The notes under the pieces are model-generated. The model had not been told where the DNA came from and searched no databases. It was given only the letters and a program-made list of their open reading frames with translations. 7,009 bases of DNA from NCBI GenBank assembly GCA_051008975.1, contig JBPCXA010000130.1, positions 1 to 7,009 of the forward strand, written 5' to 3'. Shown here one piece after another: positions 1 through 5,428 of this stretch (its first letter is position 1; each line of letters opens with the position of its first letter). Both the position numbers and the translations under genes were made by a program. This DNA is from Persebacter sp051008975. Lineage in GTDB: Bacteria > Pseudomonadota > Gammaproteobacteria > Tethybacterales > Persebacteraceae.

Positions 1-154
1 GCATCTTGCCGCCCTCGCTGTCCCACAAATACACGCCCTCGCCGCGCACGATAATGCGCGCCCCCGCGCCCAGCGCCCGCCCGTCCGTAAACGGATGCAT
101 ATAATGCGCCGCGTCCAAACGGCGATAAGTTTCGGTCGTGTTCGTTTCGGTCAT
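1..154 (-). CDS. Class III aminotransferase, N-terminal part (putative putrescine/omega-amino acid--pyruvate aminotransferase)
   Basis: Only the first 51 codons lie inside the window; the gene continues past the left edge. The translation begins MTETNTTETYRRLDAAHYMH and goes on with PFTDGRAL, an Arg-Ile-Ile-Val stretch, and GEGVYLWDSEGGKM. The block LDAAH-x-x-HPFT followed by a G-x-YLWDSEG turn is the typical N-terminus of class III (fold type I, PLP-dependent) omega-aminotransferases. That group includes beta-alanine-pyruvate and putrescine-pyruvate (SpuC-like) enzymes. The PLP lysine and substrate residues are outside the window, so the substrate cannot be read. A polyamine role is inferred from aguB about 1 kb upstream on the same strand: AguB makes putrescine, which SpuC-type enzymes deaminate to 4-aminobutanal. 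The ATG at 154 gives the usual short lead before HPFT. No Shine-Dalgarno precedes it, and a TATAAT ends 6 bases upstream. Confidence 0.83.
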   Translation of the reverse strand, partial: MTETNTTETYRRLDAAHYMHPFTDGRALGAGARIIVRGEGVYLWDSEGGKM

Positions 155-160
155 TTGCGA

Positions 161-192
161 ATTATAATATAAAAATGCCGCGCCGATTCCAA
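161..192 (-). promoter_or_regulatory. Probable promoter of the aminotransferase gene, leaderless type
   Basis: On the minus strand a perfect TATAAT occupies 166 to 161 inside an AT-rich patch in GC-rich DNA. Six bases (TCGCAA) separate it from the ATG at 154, so transcription would begin at or within a base of the start codon. The nearest -35-like word is TTGGAA at 192 to 187. It is 20 bases from TATAAT, or 15 from the overlapping alternative TATATT at 171 to 166, so the -35 assignment is weak. No Shine-Dalgarno fits before the ATG. Confidence 0.5.
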
Positions 193-251
193 CATTCTGC
201 GCCAAACGAAACATCATTTTAAGTACGCGACCGCCCCGCGTTCGCCATATT

Positions 252-283
252 CCATTCCGGCGAAAGCCGGAATCTCATTCGCC
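252..283. repeat. dRS3/REP-like palindromic repeat, copy A
   Basis: The core at 254-273 is ATTCCGGCGAAAGCCGGAAT, an 8-bp perfect stem around a GAAA loop. The whole 32-bp stretch 252-283 recurs without change at 406-437 (copy C). The first 25 bases (252-276) are the exact reverse complement of 319-343 in copy B. The form ATTCC-n-GGAAT resembles the dRS3 repeats of Neisseria and similar short palindromes in other proteobacteria; that family assignment is by likeness only. Confidence 0.85.
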
Positions 284-300
284 GCAAGACAAATCCGCCG

Positions 301-318
301 TTTGCGCTTTCGCGCAAA
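301..318. repeat. Short hairpin between repeat copies A and B
   Basis: TTTGCGC (301-307) pairs perfectly with GCGCAAA (312-318) around a four-base TTTC loop. The hairpin sits in the 42-base spacer of the A/B inverted pair and directly abuts copy B at 319. The loop bases match the loop of copy B read on the plus strand. Confidence 0.7.
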
Positions 319-346
319 GAGATTCCGGCTTTCGCCGGAATGGCGG
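319..346. repeat. dRS3/REP-like palindromic repeat, copy B (inverted)
   Basis: The core at 322-341 is ATTCCGGCTTTCGCCGGAAT, the reverse of copies A and C. The 28 bases 319-346 are the exact reverse complement of 403-430 in copy C, and bases 319-343 of 252-276 in copy A. B can therefore fold with either neighbour into a long hairpin as well as on itself. Confidence 0.85.
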
Positions 347-367
347 CACTTTTTGTCTTTGCGGACA

Positions 368-386
368 ATACCGCATTTGGCGGTAT
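368..386. repeat. Short hairpin between repeat copies B and C
   Basis: ATACCGC (368-374) pairs with GCGGTAT (380-386) around a five-base ATTTG loop; CGG (362-364) and CCG (387-389) could extend the stem across a bulge. It lies in the 56-base spacer between the 28-bp arms of copies B and C. Confidence 0.65.
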
Positions 387-402
387 CCGAAAATATAAAA
401 AA

Positions 403-437
403 CCGCCATTCCGGCGAAAGCCGGAATCTCATTCGCC
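403..437. repeat. dRS3/REP-like palindromic repeat, copy C
   Basis: The core palindrome is at 408-427, identical and in the same direction as copy A, with 32 bp of perfect identity (406-437 against 252-283). Bases 403-430 form the right arm of the 28-bp inverted repeat with copy B. Its right end touches the D/E element, which starts at 436. Confidence 0.85.
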
Positions 438-470
438 CATCCGTCCCATTCCTGCGAAGGCAGGAATCTA
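436..470. repeat. Variant palindromic repeat, copy D
   Basis: The core at 448-467 is ATTCCTGCGAAGGCAGGAAT. Compared with copies A to C the stem carries T/A in place of a G/C pair, so the change is compensated on both arms. Bases 443-470 are the exact reverse complement of 533-560 (copy E). A further CCCATCC at 436-442 pairs with GGATGGG at 563-569 across a 2-base offset. Confidence 0.83.
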
Positions 471-485
471 TACGCCAAAGGCGGA

Positions 486-530
486 AATTGTAAATTACAA
501 GAATTACAATTACCCGCCGCTATGCGGCGG
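486..530. repeat. Two internal palindromes in the spacer of the D/E inverted pair
   Basis: AATTGTAA (486-493) is matched by TTACAATT (504-511), an AT-rich inverted repeat. Directly after it CCGCCGC (514-520) and GCGGCGG (524-530) form a 7-bp all-G/C stem with a three-base TAT loop. Neither is followed by a T run on either strand, so neither looks like an ordinary intrinsic terminator. Confidence 0.65.
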
Positions 531-532
531 CG

Positions 533-569
533 TAGATTCCTGCCTTCGCAGGAATGGGACAAGGATGGG
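533..569. repeat. Variant palindromic repeat, copy E (inverted)
   Basis: The core at 536-555 is ATTCCTGCCTTCGCAGGAAT, the reverse of copy D. Copies D and E together bound a unit of about 134 bp (436-569) with 28-bp perfect terminal inverted repeats, extended by 7 more pairs after a 2-base offset. This size and shape is like a small non-coding mobile element (MITE or REP doublet). I see no target-site duplication. Confidence 0.8.
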
Positions 570-621
570 AATGAAATTGTCGGTCAGAACCGCCACACCC
601 GCCCGCAGACGAAAACCGCCG

Positions 622-1032
622 CTACTCCGCCCCCGCCTCTTTCAGAATGCCGACAACTTCGGCATGCCTCTCTCTTTTCGCCAACATCAAAGCCGTGAAG
701 CCGTCCTTTGTCGCCGCATTCGGATTCGCACCCGCCGCCAACAGCACCTTGACAATTTCAGGTTTGCCGTCTTCTGATGCAGTCATTAAAGACGTATACC
801 CGTTGGCAGCAACTGTGTCTACAATTGCCGCCAACAAGATTTTCATAATGTCAGCATCCCCGAATCTCGCCGCCCAATGCAAAACTGTCCTGCCGTCTTT
901 ATCTACGGCATTCGGATTCGCGCCCGCCGCCAACAGCGTTTTAACAGCTTCGGACTCTCCGCGCAATGCGGAGAACATCAAAGTTGTTACGCCGTCTTCA
1001 TTTACGGCATTCGGATTTGGTTTGTCGTCCAT
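622..1032 (-). CDS. Ankyrin-repeat protein of 136 residues
   Basis: The protein is almost entirely ankyrin repeats, which are helix-turn-helix modules that bind other proteins. Four units are visible: residues 13-45 (DG-x-T-x-LM...LLAAGANPNA), 46-76 (DGRTVLHWAARFGDADIMK), 77-109 (NGYTSLM...VLLAAGANPNA) and 110-136 (DGFTALM, ending in KEAGAE). Unit 2 is least regular, with AAIVDT where the others have AAGANPNA. There is no signal peptide or membrane segment, so a cytosolic or exported-without-signal location is possible. The start at 1032 follows a strong AAAGGAG site by 7 bases and has its own promoter. The partner and role cannot be read from sequence. Short ankyrin proteins are common in symbionts and intracellular bacteria but also occur in free-living ones. 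Its neighbours (aguB upstream, aminotransferase downstream) show no obvious functional link. Confidence 0.87.
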   Translation of the reverse strand: MDDKPNPNAVNEDGVTTLMFSALRGESEAVKTLLAAGANPNAVDKDGRTVLHWAARFGDADIMKILLAAIVDTVAANGYTSLMTASEDGKPEIVKVLLAAGANPNAATKDGFTALMLAKRERHAEVVGILKEAGAE

Positions 1033-1039
1033 CGTTGTT

Positions 1040-1046
1040 CTCCTTT
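1040..1046 (-). promoter_or_regulatory. Ribosome binding site of the ankyrin gene
   Basis: AAAGGAG on the minus strand (1046 to 1040) lies 7 bases before the ATG at 1032. It is one of the strongest Shine-Dalgarno matches in the window and fixes the start codon of the ankyrin gene. Confidence 0.8.
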
Positions 1047-1066
1047 TGTGTTGATAAAAATCGTCT

Positions 1067-1100
1067 CGGCGACAGAGGGCGAATTACTCCGCCGTCGCCG
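1067..1100 (-). promoter_or_regulatory. Possible leader hairpin upstream of the ankyrin gene
   Basis: On the minus strand CGGCGAC (1100-1094) pairs with GTCGCCG (1073-1067). An inner GGCG/CGCC pair (1093-1090 with 1081-1078) sits inside, separated by a four-base bulge on one side. The structure lies within the predicted ankyrin leader, and ATTTTTATC follows about 7 bases after the stem. It could be a weak attenuator, or a late terminator for the upstream aguB transcript. The T run is too far from the stem for a textbook terminator. Confidence 0.35.
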
Positions 1101-1114
1101 CACGGCTTAAAAGA

Positions 1115-1144
1115 ATTATATCCGAGGCGGCGCGGATTTTGCAA
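1115..1144 (-). promoter_or_regulatory. Promoter of the ankyrin gene
   Basis: The minus strand carries TTGCAA (1144-1139, four of six consensus -35 bases) and a perfect TATAAT (1120-1115) with an 18-base spacer. The start of transcription would be near 1108, giving a leader of about 75 bases. The promoter lies between the aguB stop at 1189 and the ankyrin start, so the ankyrin gene need not depend on the sox operon. A 9-bp direct repeat, ATTTTGCAA on the plus strand, occurs at 1136-1144 and 1147-1155 and overlaps the -35. Confidence 0.6.
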
Positions 1145-1188
1145 CTATTTTGCAAAGAATTCGCCCGCATACTCGCAAAGCCGGAGAT

Positions 1189-2094
1189 TTATGTCGCGCC
1201 GCCGTCCAAAGAAATCAGCGCGCGATATAAATCGGGGCGGCGGTCGCGAAAAATCCCCCACGTCGCGCGCGCCTTCGCGTCTTCGGCAAAATCCAACTCC
1301 GCCGCGATCGTTTCTTCGGAATCGCGCGACGCCTGCGCGACAACTTCGCCGCGCGAATCTAAAATAAAAGATCCGCCGTAAAACCGCGTCTGTACAATGT
1401 TTCCGAACGCGTCTTTTTGTTCCTCTTCGCCGATGCGATTCGCGGCGGCGAGCGAAACGATATTCGCGGCGGCGTGTCCGCGCATCGCATTTTGCCAGTG
1501 CGCGAAAGAATCGGCGGGCGTATTCGCGCCCGTATTTGCGGCGGTCAAATGCGGCTCGTCGCCGATCGCGCTCGGATACAGCAAAATATCCGCGCCGTCC
1601 AAAGCCATCGCCCGCGCCGCTTCTGGAAACCACTGATCCCAGCAAATCGCCGCGCCGATTTTGCCGCAAAAAGTCGGCAACGCGCGAAAACCGGTGTCGC
1701 CCGGCGAAAAATAAAACTTTTCCTGATACCCCGGCCCGTCGGGAATGTGCGCCTTGCGATATATGCCGGCGATTTCGCCGCCGCAAACCAGCGCCAGAGA
1801 ATTAAACCGCGCATTGCCGGCGCGTTCGTAAAAACTCGTCGGAATCACGAGACGCAACTCGGCGGACAGTTTTTGCATCGCCAGCACCGCCGGATTTTCC
1901 GCCGCCGTAGACGCGAAACGATAAAACTCCGCGCGCTGCGTCTTGCAAAAATACGGACGTTCAAACAATTCGGGCGGCAAAATAATTCGCGCGCCGTCCG
2001 CCGCCGCCCGCCGCGCCATTTCGCCGATTTTGGCGATGTTGGCGGAAGGCGATTCTTCGCAGCATATCTGCAAAACGGCGACGGTGGTTTTCAT
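1189..2094 (-). CDS. aguB: N-carbamoylputrescine amidase
   Basis: This 301-residue protein is of the nitrilase (carbon-nitrogen hydrolase) superfamily. It is predicted to hydrolyse N-carbamoylputrescine to putrescine, CO2 and ammonia, the last step of the agmatine deiminase route, in the cytosol. The Glu-Lys-Cys triad is visible: E42 in PELFERPYFCK, K114 in YRKAHIPDGPGYQEK and C151 in ICWDQWFPEAARAM. The blocks around the Lys and Cys, plus LLYPSAIG (171-178) and GHAAANIV (206-213), match the AguB subfamily much more closely than other carbamoylases. The length is normal for the family. The start at 2094 is chosen because the protein then begins MKTTVAVLQI, as expected, and because its ATG overlaps the soxG stop as ATGA (2094-2091). 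It has no strong ribosome site of its own (only GAAAGAA), which fits translational coupling to soxG. No agmatine deiminase gene (aguA) lies in the window. Confidence 0.9.
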   Translation of the reverse strand: MKTTVAVLQICCEESPSANIAKIGEMARRAAADGARIILPPELFERPYFCKTQRAEFYRFASTAAENPAVLAMQKLSAELRLVIPTSFYERAGNARFNSLALVCGGEIAGIYRKAHIPDGPGYQEKFYFSPGDTGFRALPTFCGKIGAAICWDQWFPEAARAMALDGADILLYPSAIGDEPHLTAANTGANTPADSFAHWQNAMRGHAAANIVSLAAANRIGEEEQKDAFGNIVQTRFYGGSFILDSRGEVVAQASRDSEETIAAELDFAEDAKARATWGIFRDRRPDLYRALISLDGGAT

Positions 2095-2735
2095 TGCGAT
2101 TCTTTCGCGGAAAACAAATCGCGCCACTGTTTCCAGCCGATGATTCCGCCGCCGATTCGGACGGCGACATCGACGACCTCCTCCCACAAATGCACCGCAT
2201 AACCGGCGTCCGCCAGAAGATAAAACGCGCCGCCCGCCGCGCGCGATTCCGATACGACAATCGCGGAAATATCGGCGACCCGCGTCTGCAGCAATTCATT
2301 TTTTCGCGGCGGCGGTACCGCGCACAGCCGCGCCAAAACATTCTCCGCCTCCGCGCCGCACAGTCCGATTTGGCAATGCGAATCGCGGCGCGGTATATGC
2401 ACCCGCGGCGACGGCATAATTGTTTTGTCGATTTCCGCCCGCCCGCCGGAGGGCGATGCAAGAATTAAAATTTCGTCCGCGCCGAGACGGCAGCACAGCG
2501 CGCCGTCCGGCATCGCCGCGAAAGTATTCGGCGGCGGCGCGGCGGCGGCGCACTCGCCCTTCGCCCCGACGCGCGGCAGCGGCGACAAATCGCAAACTCC
2601 GGCCGGCGGCGAAACGGATTCCGCGGCGAACGATTCCGCAACTTCGCAGCCGTCGCATTCCGTCCATTGCGCGTCGTCCGCGAACTTTGACATCAACGCC
2701 CCGCGCCGCAGATTCGGAAAATTATCCGCGTTCAT
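2091..2735 (-). CDS. soxG: Sarcosine oxidase gamma subunit-like protein
   Basis: This 214-residue protein sits in the fourth place of a soxBDAG operon. SoxG is the smallest-conserved subunit of the heterotetramer and is distantly related to the GcvT/YgfZ folate-binding fold; it packs against the others and has no known catalytic residue. Supporting blocks are SPL near residue 51, CRLGADEILIL (82-92), and the C-terminal half with QTRVADISAIVV (150-161) and FYLLADAGYAVHLWE (171-185). Similarity is weaker than for the other subunits, and position carries much of the call. GGGGAG at 2749-2744 lies 8 bases before the ATG, which overlaps the soxA stop as ATGA (2735-2732). Its own TGA overlaps the aguB start. 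The protein has nine cysteines, including C27-x-x-C30 and C81-C82, more than I would expect for a SoxG. The N-terminal 50 residues show no recognisable motif. Confidence 0.8.
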   Translation of the reverse strand: MNADNFPNLRRGALMSKFADDAQWTECDGCEVAESFAAESVSPPAGVCDLSPLPRVGAKGECAAAAPPPNTFAAMPDGALCCRLGADEILILASPSGGRAEIDKTIMPSPRVHIPRRDSHCQIGLCGAEAENVLARLCAVPPPRKNELLQTRVADISAIVVSESRAAGGAFYLLADAGYAVHLWEEVVDVAVRIGGGIIGWKQWRDLFSAKESQ

Positions 2736-5428
2736 TTCTGCCGCTCCCCGCGCGGATCATAAAACGGCGGCGGCGCGGTGCGCGCTTCCATCACTTCGCC
2801 CCCGGCGGCGCGCAAACGCAAAACGCCGTCCCGCGCCGGCGTATCGGCGGGCGCGAACGCCAGCCCGACGACGCAACGCAAAGTCGGCGAATAGGCGACC
2901 GAAGTCACCCGCCCGACCGCATCGCCGGTTCTGTCCAGTACTAAATCGGATTCGCAAACGCGGCGGCGGCGCGCGTCCATCGTAAAACCGCGCAGCACCC
3001 GCCGAATTCCGCGCCGCCGATGAATTTCCAGCGCGCGCCGTCCGAGATAAAAATTCTTGTCGCGCCCCAGCGCCCATTCCATATCCGCCTCCAAAGGCGT
3101 CGTCAGCCCGTCCGTGTCCTGCCCGACGATGATATGTCCTTTTTCCAGACGCAGCAGCCGCTGCGCCTCCACCCCGAACGGAGTCGCGTCCCGCAGCAAA
3201 ATATCCCACAGCGCGGCGACGCGCCCCGCCGGCAAATGAATCTCAAATCCCTTCTCGCCGACAAATCCGACCCGCATCAAAATCGCCGCGTCGCCGCCCA
3301 GCGAAATTTCCGCCGCCCGCATATATCCCAAATCAATGTCGCGCCCGGCGACGGCGGCGAGCAGCGGCGGCGCGTTCGGCCCCGCCAAATTAATCGCCGC
3401 AAACGCGGAAGTCATATTGACGATGTCCGCCCGCAAATTCCAGCGGGCGCGCCACAGCAGCATTTGCCGATAAATCGCGTCCGCGTTGCCGGTCGTCGTC
3501 GTCGCCCAAAACCGATCTTCGTCCAAACGCGCGACGACTCCGTCGTCGGCGATGACGCCGGTCTCGTCCAGCATCAGCGCGTAGCGGACGGCGCCGGGCT
3601 TTTGCGCCGCGAATTTGCCGGCATACATCCGCTCCAAAAACTCCGCCGCGTCGGGGCCGGAAATTTGAATTTTGCCGAGCGTGGAAATGTCCACAATTCC
3701 GGCGTTTTCGCGCACCGCCCGCGCCTCGTCTTCCGCGCCGCCATAACGCGCCGGACGCAGCCACGAACCGGCCGGCATAAACGAAGCCGACAAATGCACG
3801 TGCGCGAAATGCAGCGGCGTCCGCTTAATCGGATGCGGCGGCGCGGCGAGCTGCGACAGCGTCTCCGCCGAAGCCGGCGGGCGGGCGGTGATCTGCCCCA
3901 CGGCGGCGGCGTCCCGCCGCAGACGCGACAACAAATACCGCAGCACCGGAATGTTGCCGAGTTTGCCTTGCGCCGGCCCCATCCCGGCGGTGGTGTATCG
4001 TTTGAGAAGTTGAATGTCGTCAAACCCCTCGTCAATCGCGTCGTCCAGATCTTTTAATTGCAAATCCTCCTCAAAATCGACGAACGCCATCCCGCCGCCG
4101 GGCAGGAAGATGTTTTCCGCCGCCGCATTGTCGTCCGCCGCCGGACGCGCGCCGCCGCCGCCCGCCGCCGCGCCGTCCGCCGCCGCGACGGACGCGCGAT
4201 TATTCACGCCGCCCGCCAAAGAATCGTCCGCCGCGACCAGCCGCCGCAGCGCGGAATCGTAATCAAAAACAACTCCGGCGGCGGGAAGTTCCGCGCACGG
4301 CGCCGCACCGCCGTTCATCAAAACGCAGTCGCATTCCAGTTCCACCGGCCGCCCGTCGGCGACCGCGCGCACCCCCGAAACGCATTTCCGTCCGCGCGCG
4401 GCGAATTCGGAAATCCGCCGATGTACGACAAATCCGTCCGCCGACAACGCCGCCGCCCATTCCGCCTCCGGCGCGCCGATATTAAAAACCGCCGCCACCG
4501 GCACGCCATATTCTCGCAACGCGCGCGCCGCGTCCGCGTCGGCGGCGCTTCCGGCGAGCATCGCGGCGCGACGCCCGCACGGCGCGTCATACAAAAACGC
4601 CAGCCGCAACGCCGCCGAAACCAGCATTACGCCGGGCAAATCGTTGCCGCCGAAAACCGCCGGCGTGTCGCGCGCGCCGGTCGCATATACAATCCGCCGC
4701 GCGCGCAGGCGATACGACCGTCCCGGCGAATGCAGCAAAATCATATTGTCGGCGAACACGCCGGTCGCCTCGCACGAAGTCATCACGCGCACATTGTCCG
4801 GAAACGCCGAATCGTCCGCGTCGCCGCCGCGCCAATTTAACGCGCCGCCCGGCATCGGATTGCGGTCAATCAGGCGGATCGCGCCGCCCTTCGCCGCCGC
4901 CGCCCTCGCCGCCGCCATTCCCGCCGCGCCGCCGCCGATCACCGCGACATCGCAAAAATCGTAAATCTTTTCCGCCGACGCGGGACGCGCCTTCGGATCG
5001 ACTTTTCCCAATCCGGCGAGGCGGCGAATCCACGGCTCCCACAGCGGCCACGCCCCCCGCGGTTTGTAAAACGCCTTGTAATAAAAACCGGGCGGCAAAA
5101 AAGGCGATAAAAACCGCATCGCCGCGAGACGATCGCCTTCCGCCCCGCCGATGCAATGACGCGCGAACGCGGCCATTTCCGGCGCCGCCGAAACGCGGTC
5201 GGCGCACGCGTTCGGCGCGCCGTCAATGTCCAGCAGCGTATTCGCGTCCGCCCCGGAAAGCGACAAAATTCCGCGCCGCCGGTGATATTTGAACGAGCGC
5301 GAAATCGTCTTCACGCCCGCCCGCCACAGCGCGGAAGAAACCGAATCGCCGGCGAAACCGTCAATCCGCCGCCCGTCAAAACTGAACGACAGCGGCCGCG
5401 AACGGTCTATAAACTTTCCGGGAATCAT
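2732..5428 (-). CDS. soxA: Sarcosine oxidase alpha subunit (divergent SoxA)
   Basis: This 898-residue protein has the full SoxA layout. Residues 1-110 form the ferredoxin-like N-terminal domain without iron-sulfur cysteines (IDRSRPLSFSFDG, SRSFKYHRRRGILS). Residues 158-400 form a dinucleotide-binding oxidoreductase domain with VIGGGAAGMAAA (163-174) and YATGARDTPAVFGGNDLPGV (248-267). Residues 444-492 carry GGMAFVDFEEDLQLKD and KRYTTAGMGPAQGK. From about 535 to the end is a GcvT-like aminomethyl/folate domain with KRTPLH, DISTLGKI, TTTTG and RLEKGHIIVGQDTDGLTTP. In the complex SoxA binds NAD and hosts tetrahydrofolate, which takes the one-carbon unit released by SoxB. It is somewhat shorter than the usual 950-1000 residues. 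The conserved SGGW-N-P-x-x-H block is here NGGAAPCAEL, and residues 412-438 are an Ala/Gly-rich run. The start at 5428 is preferred over an in-frame ATG at 5527 because it begins as homologues do, follows GGAGG by 10 bases and overlaps the soxD stop as ATGA. Confidence 0.93.
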   Translation of the reverse strand: MIPGKFIDRSRPLSFSFDGRRIDGFAGDSVSSALWRAGVKTISRSFKYHRRRGILSLSGADANTLLDIDGAPNACADRVSAAPEMAAFARHCIGGAEGDRLAAMRFLSPFLPPGFYYKAFYKPRGAWPLWEPWIRRLAGLGKVDPKARPASAEKIYDFCDVAVIGGGAAGMAAARAAAAKGGAIRLIDRNPMPGGALNWRGGDADDSAFPDNVRVMTSCEATGVFADNMILLHSPGRSYRLRARRIVYATGARDTPAVFGGNDLPGVMLVSAALRLAFLYDAPCGRRAAMLAGSAADADAARALREYGVPVAAVFNIGAPEAEWAAALSADGFVVHRRISEFAARGRKCVSGVRAVADGRPVELECDCVLMNGGAAPCAELPAAGVVFDYDSALRRLVAADDSLAGGVNNRASVAAADGAAAGGGGARPAADDNAAAENIFLPGGGMAFVDFEEDLQLKDLDDAIDEGFDDIQLLKRYTTAGMGPAQGKLGNIPVLRYLLSRLRRDAAAVGQITARPPASAETLSQLAAPPHPIKRTPLHFAHVHLSASFMPAGSWLRPARYGGAEDEARAVRENAGIVDISTLGKIQISGPDAAEFLERMYAGKFAAQKPGAVRYALMLDETGVIADDGVVARLDEDRFWATTTTGNADAIYRQMLLWRARWNLRADIVNMTSAFAAINLAGPNAPPLLAAVAGRDIDLGYMRAAEISLGGDAAILMRVGFVGEKGFEIHLPAGRVAALWDILLRDATPFGVEAQRLLRLEKGHIIVGQDTDGLTTPLEADMEWALGRDKNFYLGRRALEIHRRRGIRRVLRGFTMDARRRRVCESDLVLDRTGDAVGRVTSVAYSPTLRCVVGLAFAPADTPARDGVLRLRAAGGEVMEARTAPPPFYDPRGERQK

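Larger units (their letters stand above)
155..621. other. Intergenic region of 467 bases with a palindromic repeat cluster
   Basis: No reading frame here looks like a real protein. The small ORFs present translate the repeats into HSGESRNL- and FAGM-type peptides, a well-known artefact of such repeats. The region holds the aminotransferase promoter at the left (161-192), then five copies of a 20-bp palindrome with arms facing alternately (252-569), and a featureless stretch from 570 to 621 just after the stop codon of the ankyrin gene. There is no transposase fragment. The repeat hairpins could end or stabilise the ankyrin transcript, but none is followed by a clear T run on the minus strand. 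Confidence 0.8.

Noticed and set aside
514..530. Intrinsic terminator of the ankyrin gene at the G/C hairpin
   Set aside because: No T run follows on the minus strand and it lies within the D/E repeat unit about 90 bases past the stop; kept only as a palindrome.
214..562. Small proteins encoded in the repeat region (peptides with HSGESRNL or FAGM)
   Set aside because: These are translations of the palindromic repeats themselves, seen on both strands and in several frames, without ribosome sites.
252..569. CRISPR array
   Set aside because: The repeats alternate in direction, are themselves full palindromes, come in two types and have spacers of uneven length containing hairpins; no cas gene is present.
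1189..2094. N-carbamoylsarcosine amidohydrolase feeding sarcosine to the oxidase
   Set aside because: As a product name: the known enzyme belongs to the isochorismatase-like family, whereas this protein has AguB-specific nitrilase blocks. Retained only as a hypothesis in the findings.
2095..2187. Longer N-terminus for the amidase starting at 2187
   Set aside because: The extra 31 residues are Arg-rich and unlike the family. The start at 2094 gives the expected N-terminus and an ATGA overlap.
1417..2202. Plus-strand open frame of 261 codons opposite aguB
   Set aside because: Arg-rich composition without motifs, and the opposite strand holds a complete AguB with its catalytic triad.
3020..4840. 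Long plus-strand open frames (345 and 260 codons) opposite soxA
   Set aside because: They are Arg-, Pro- and Gln-rich antisense shadows of a clearly recognised SoxA frame in GC-rich DNA, with no family motif.
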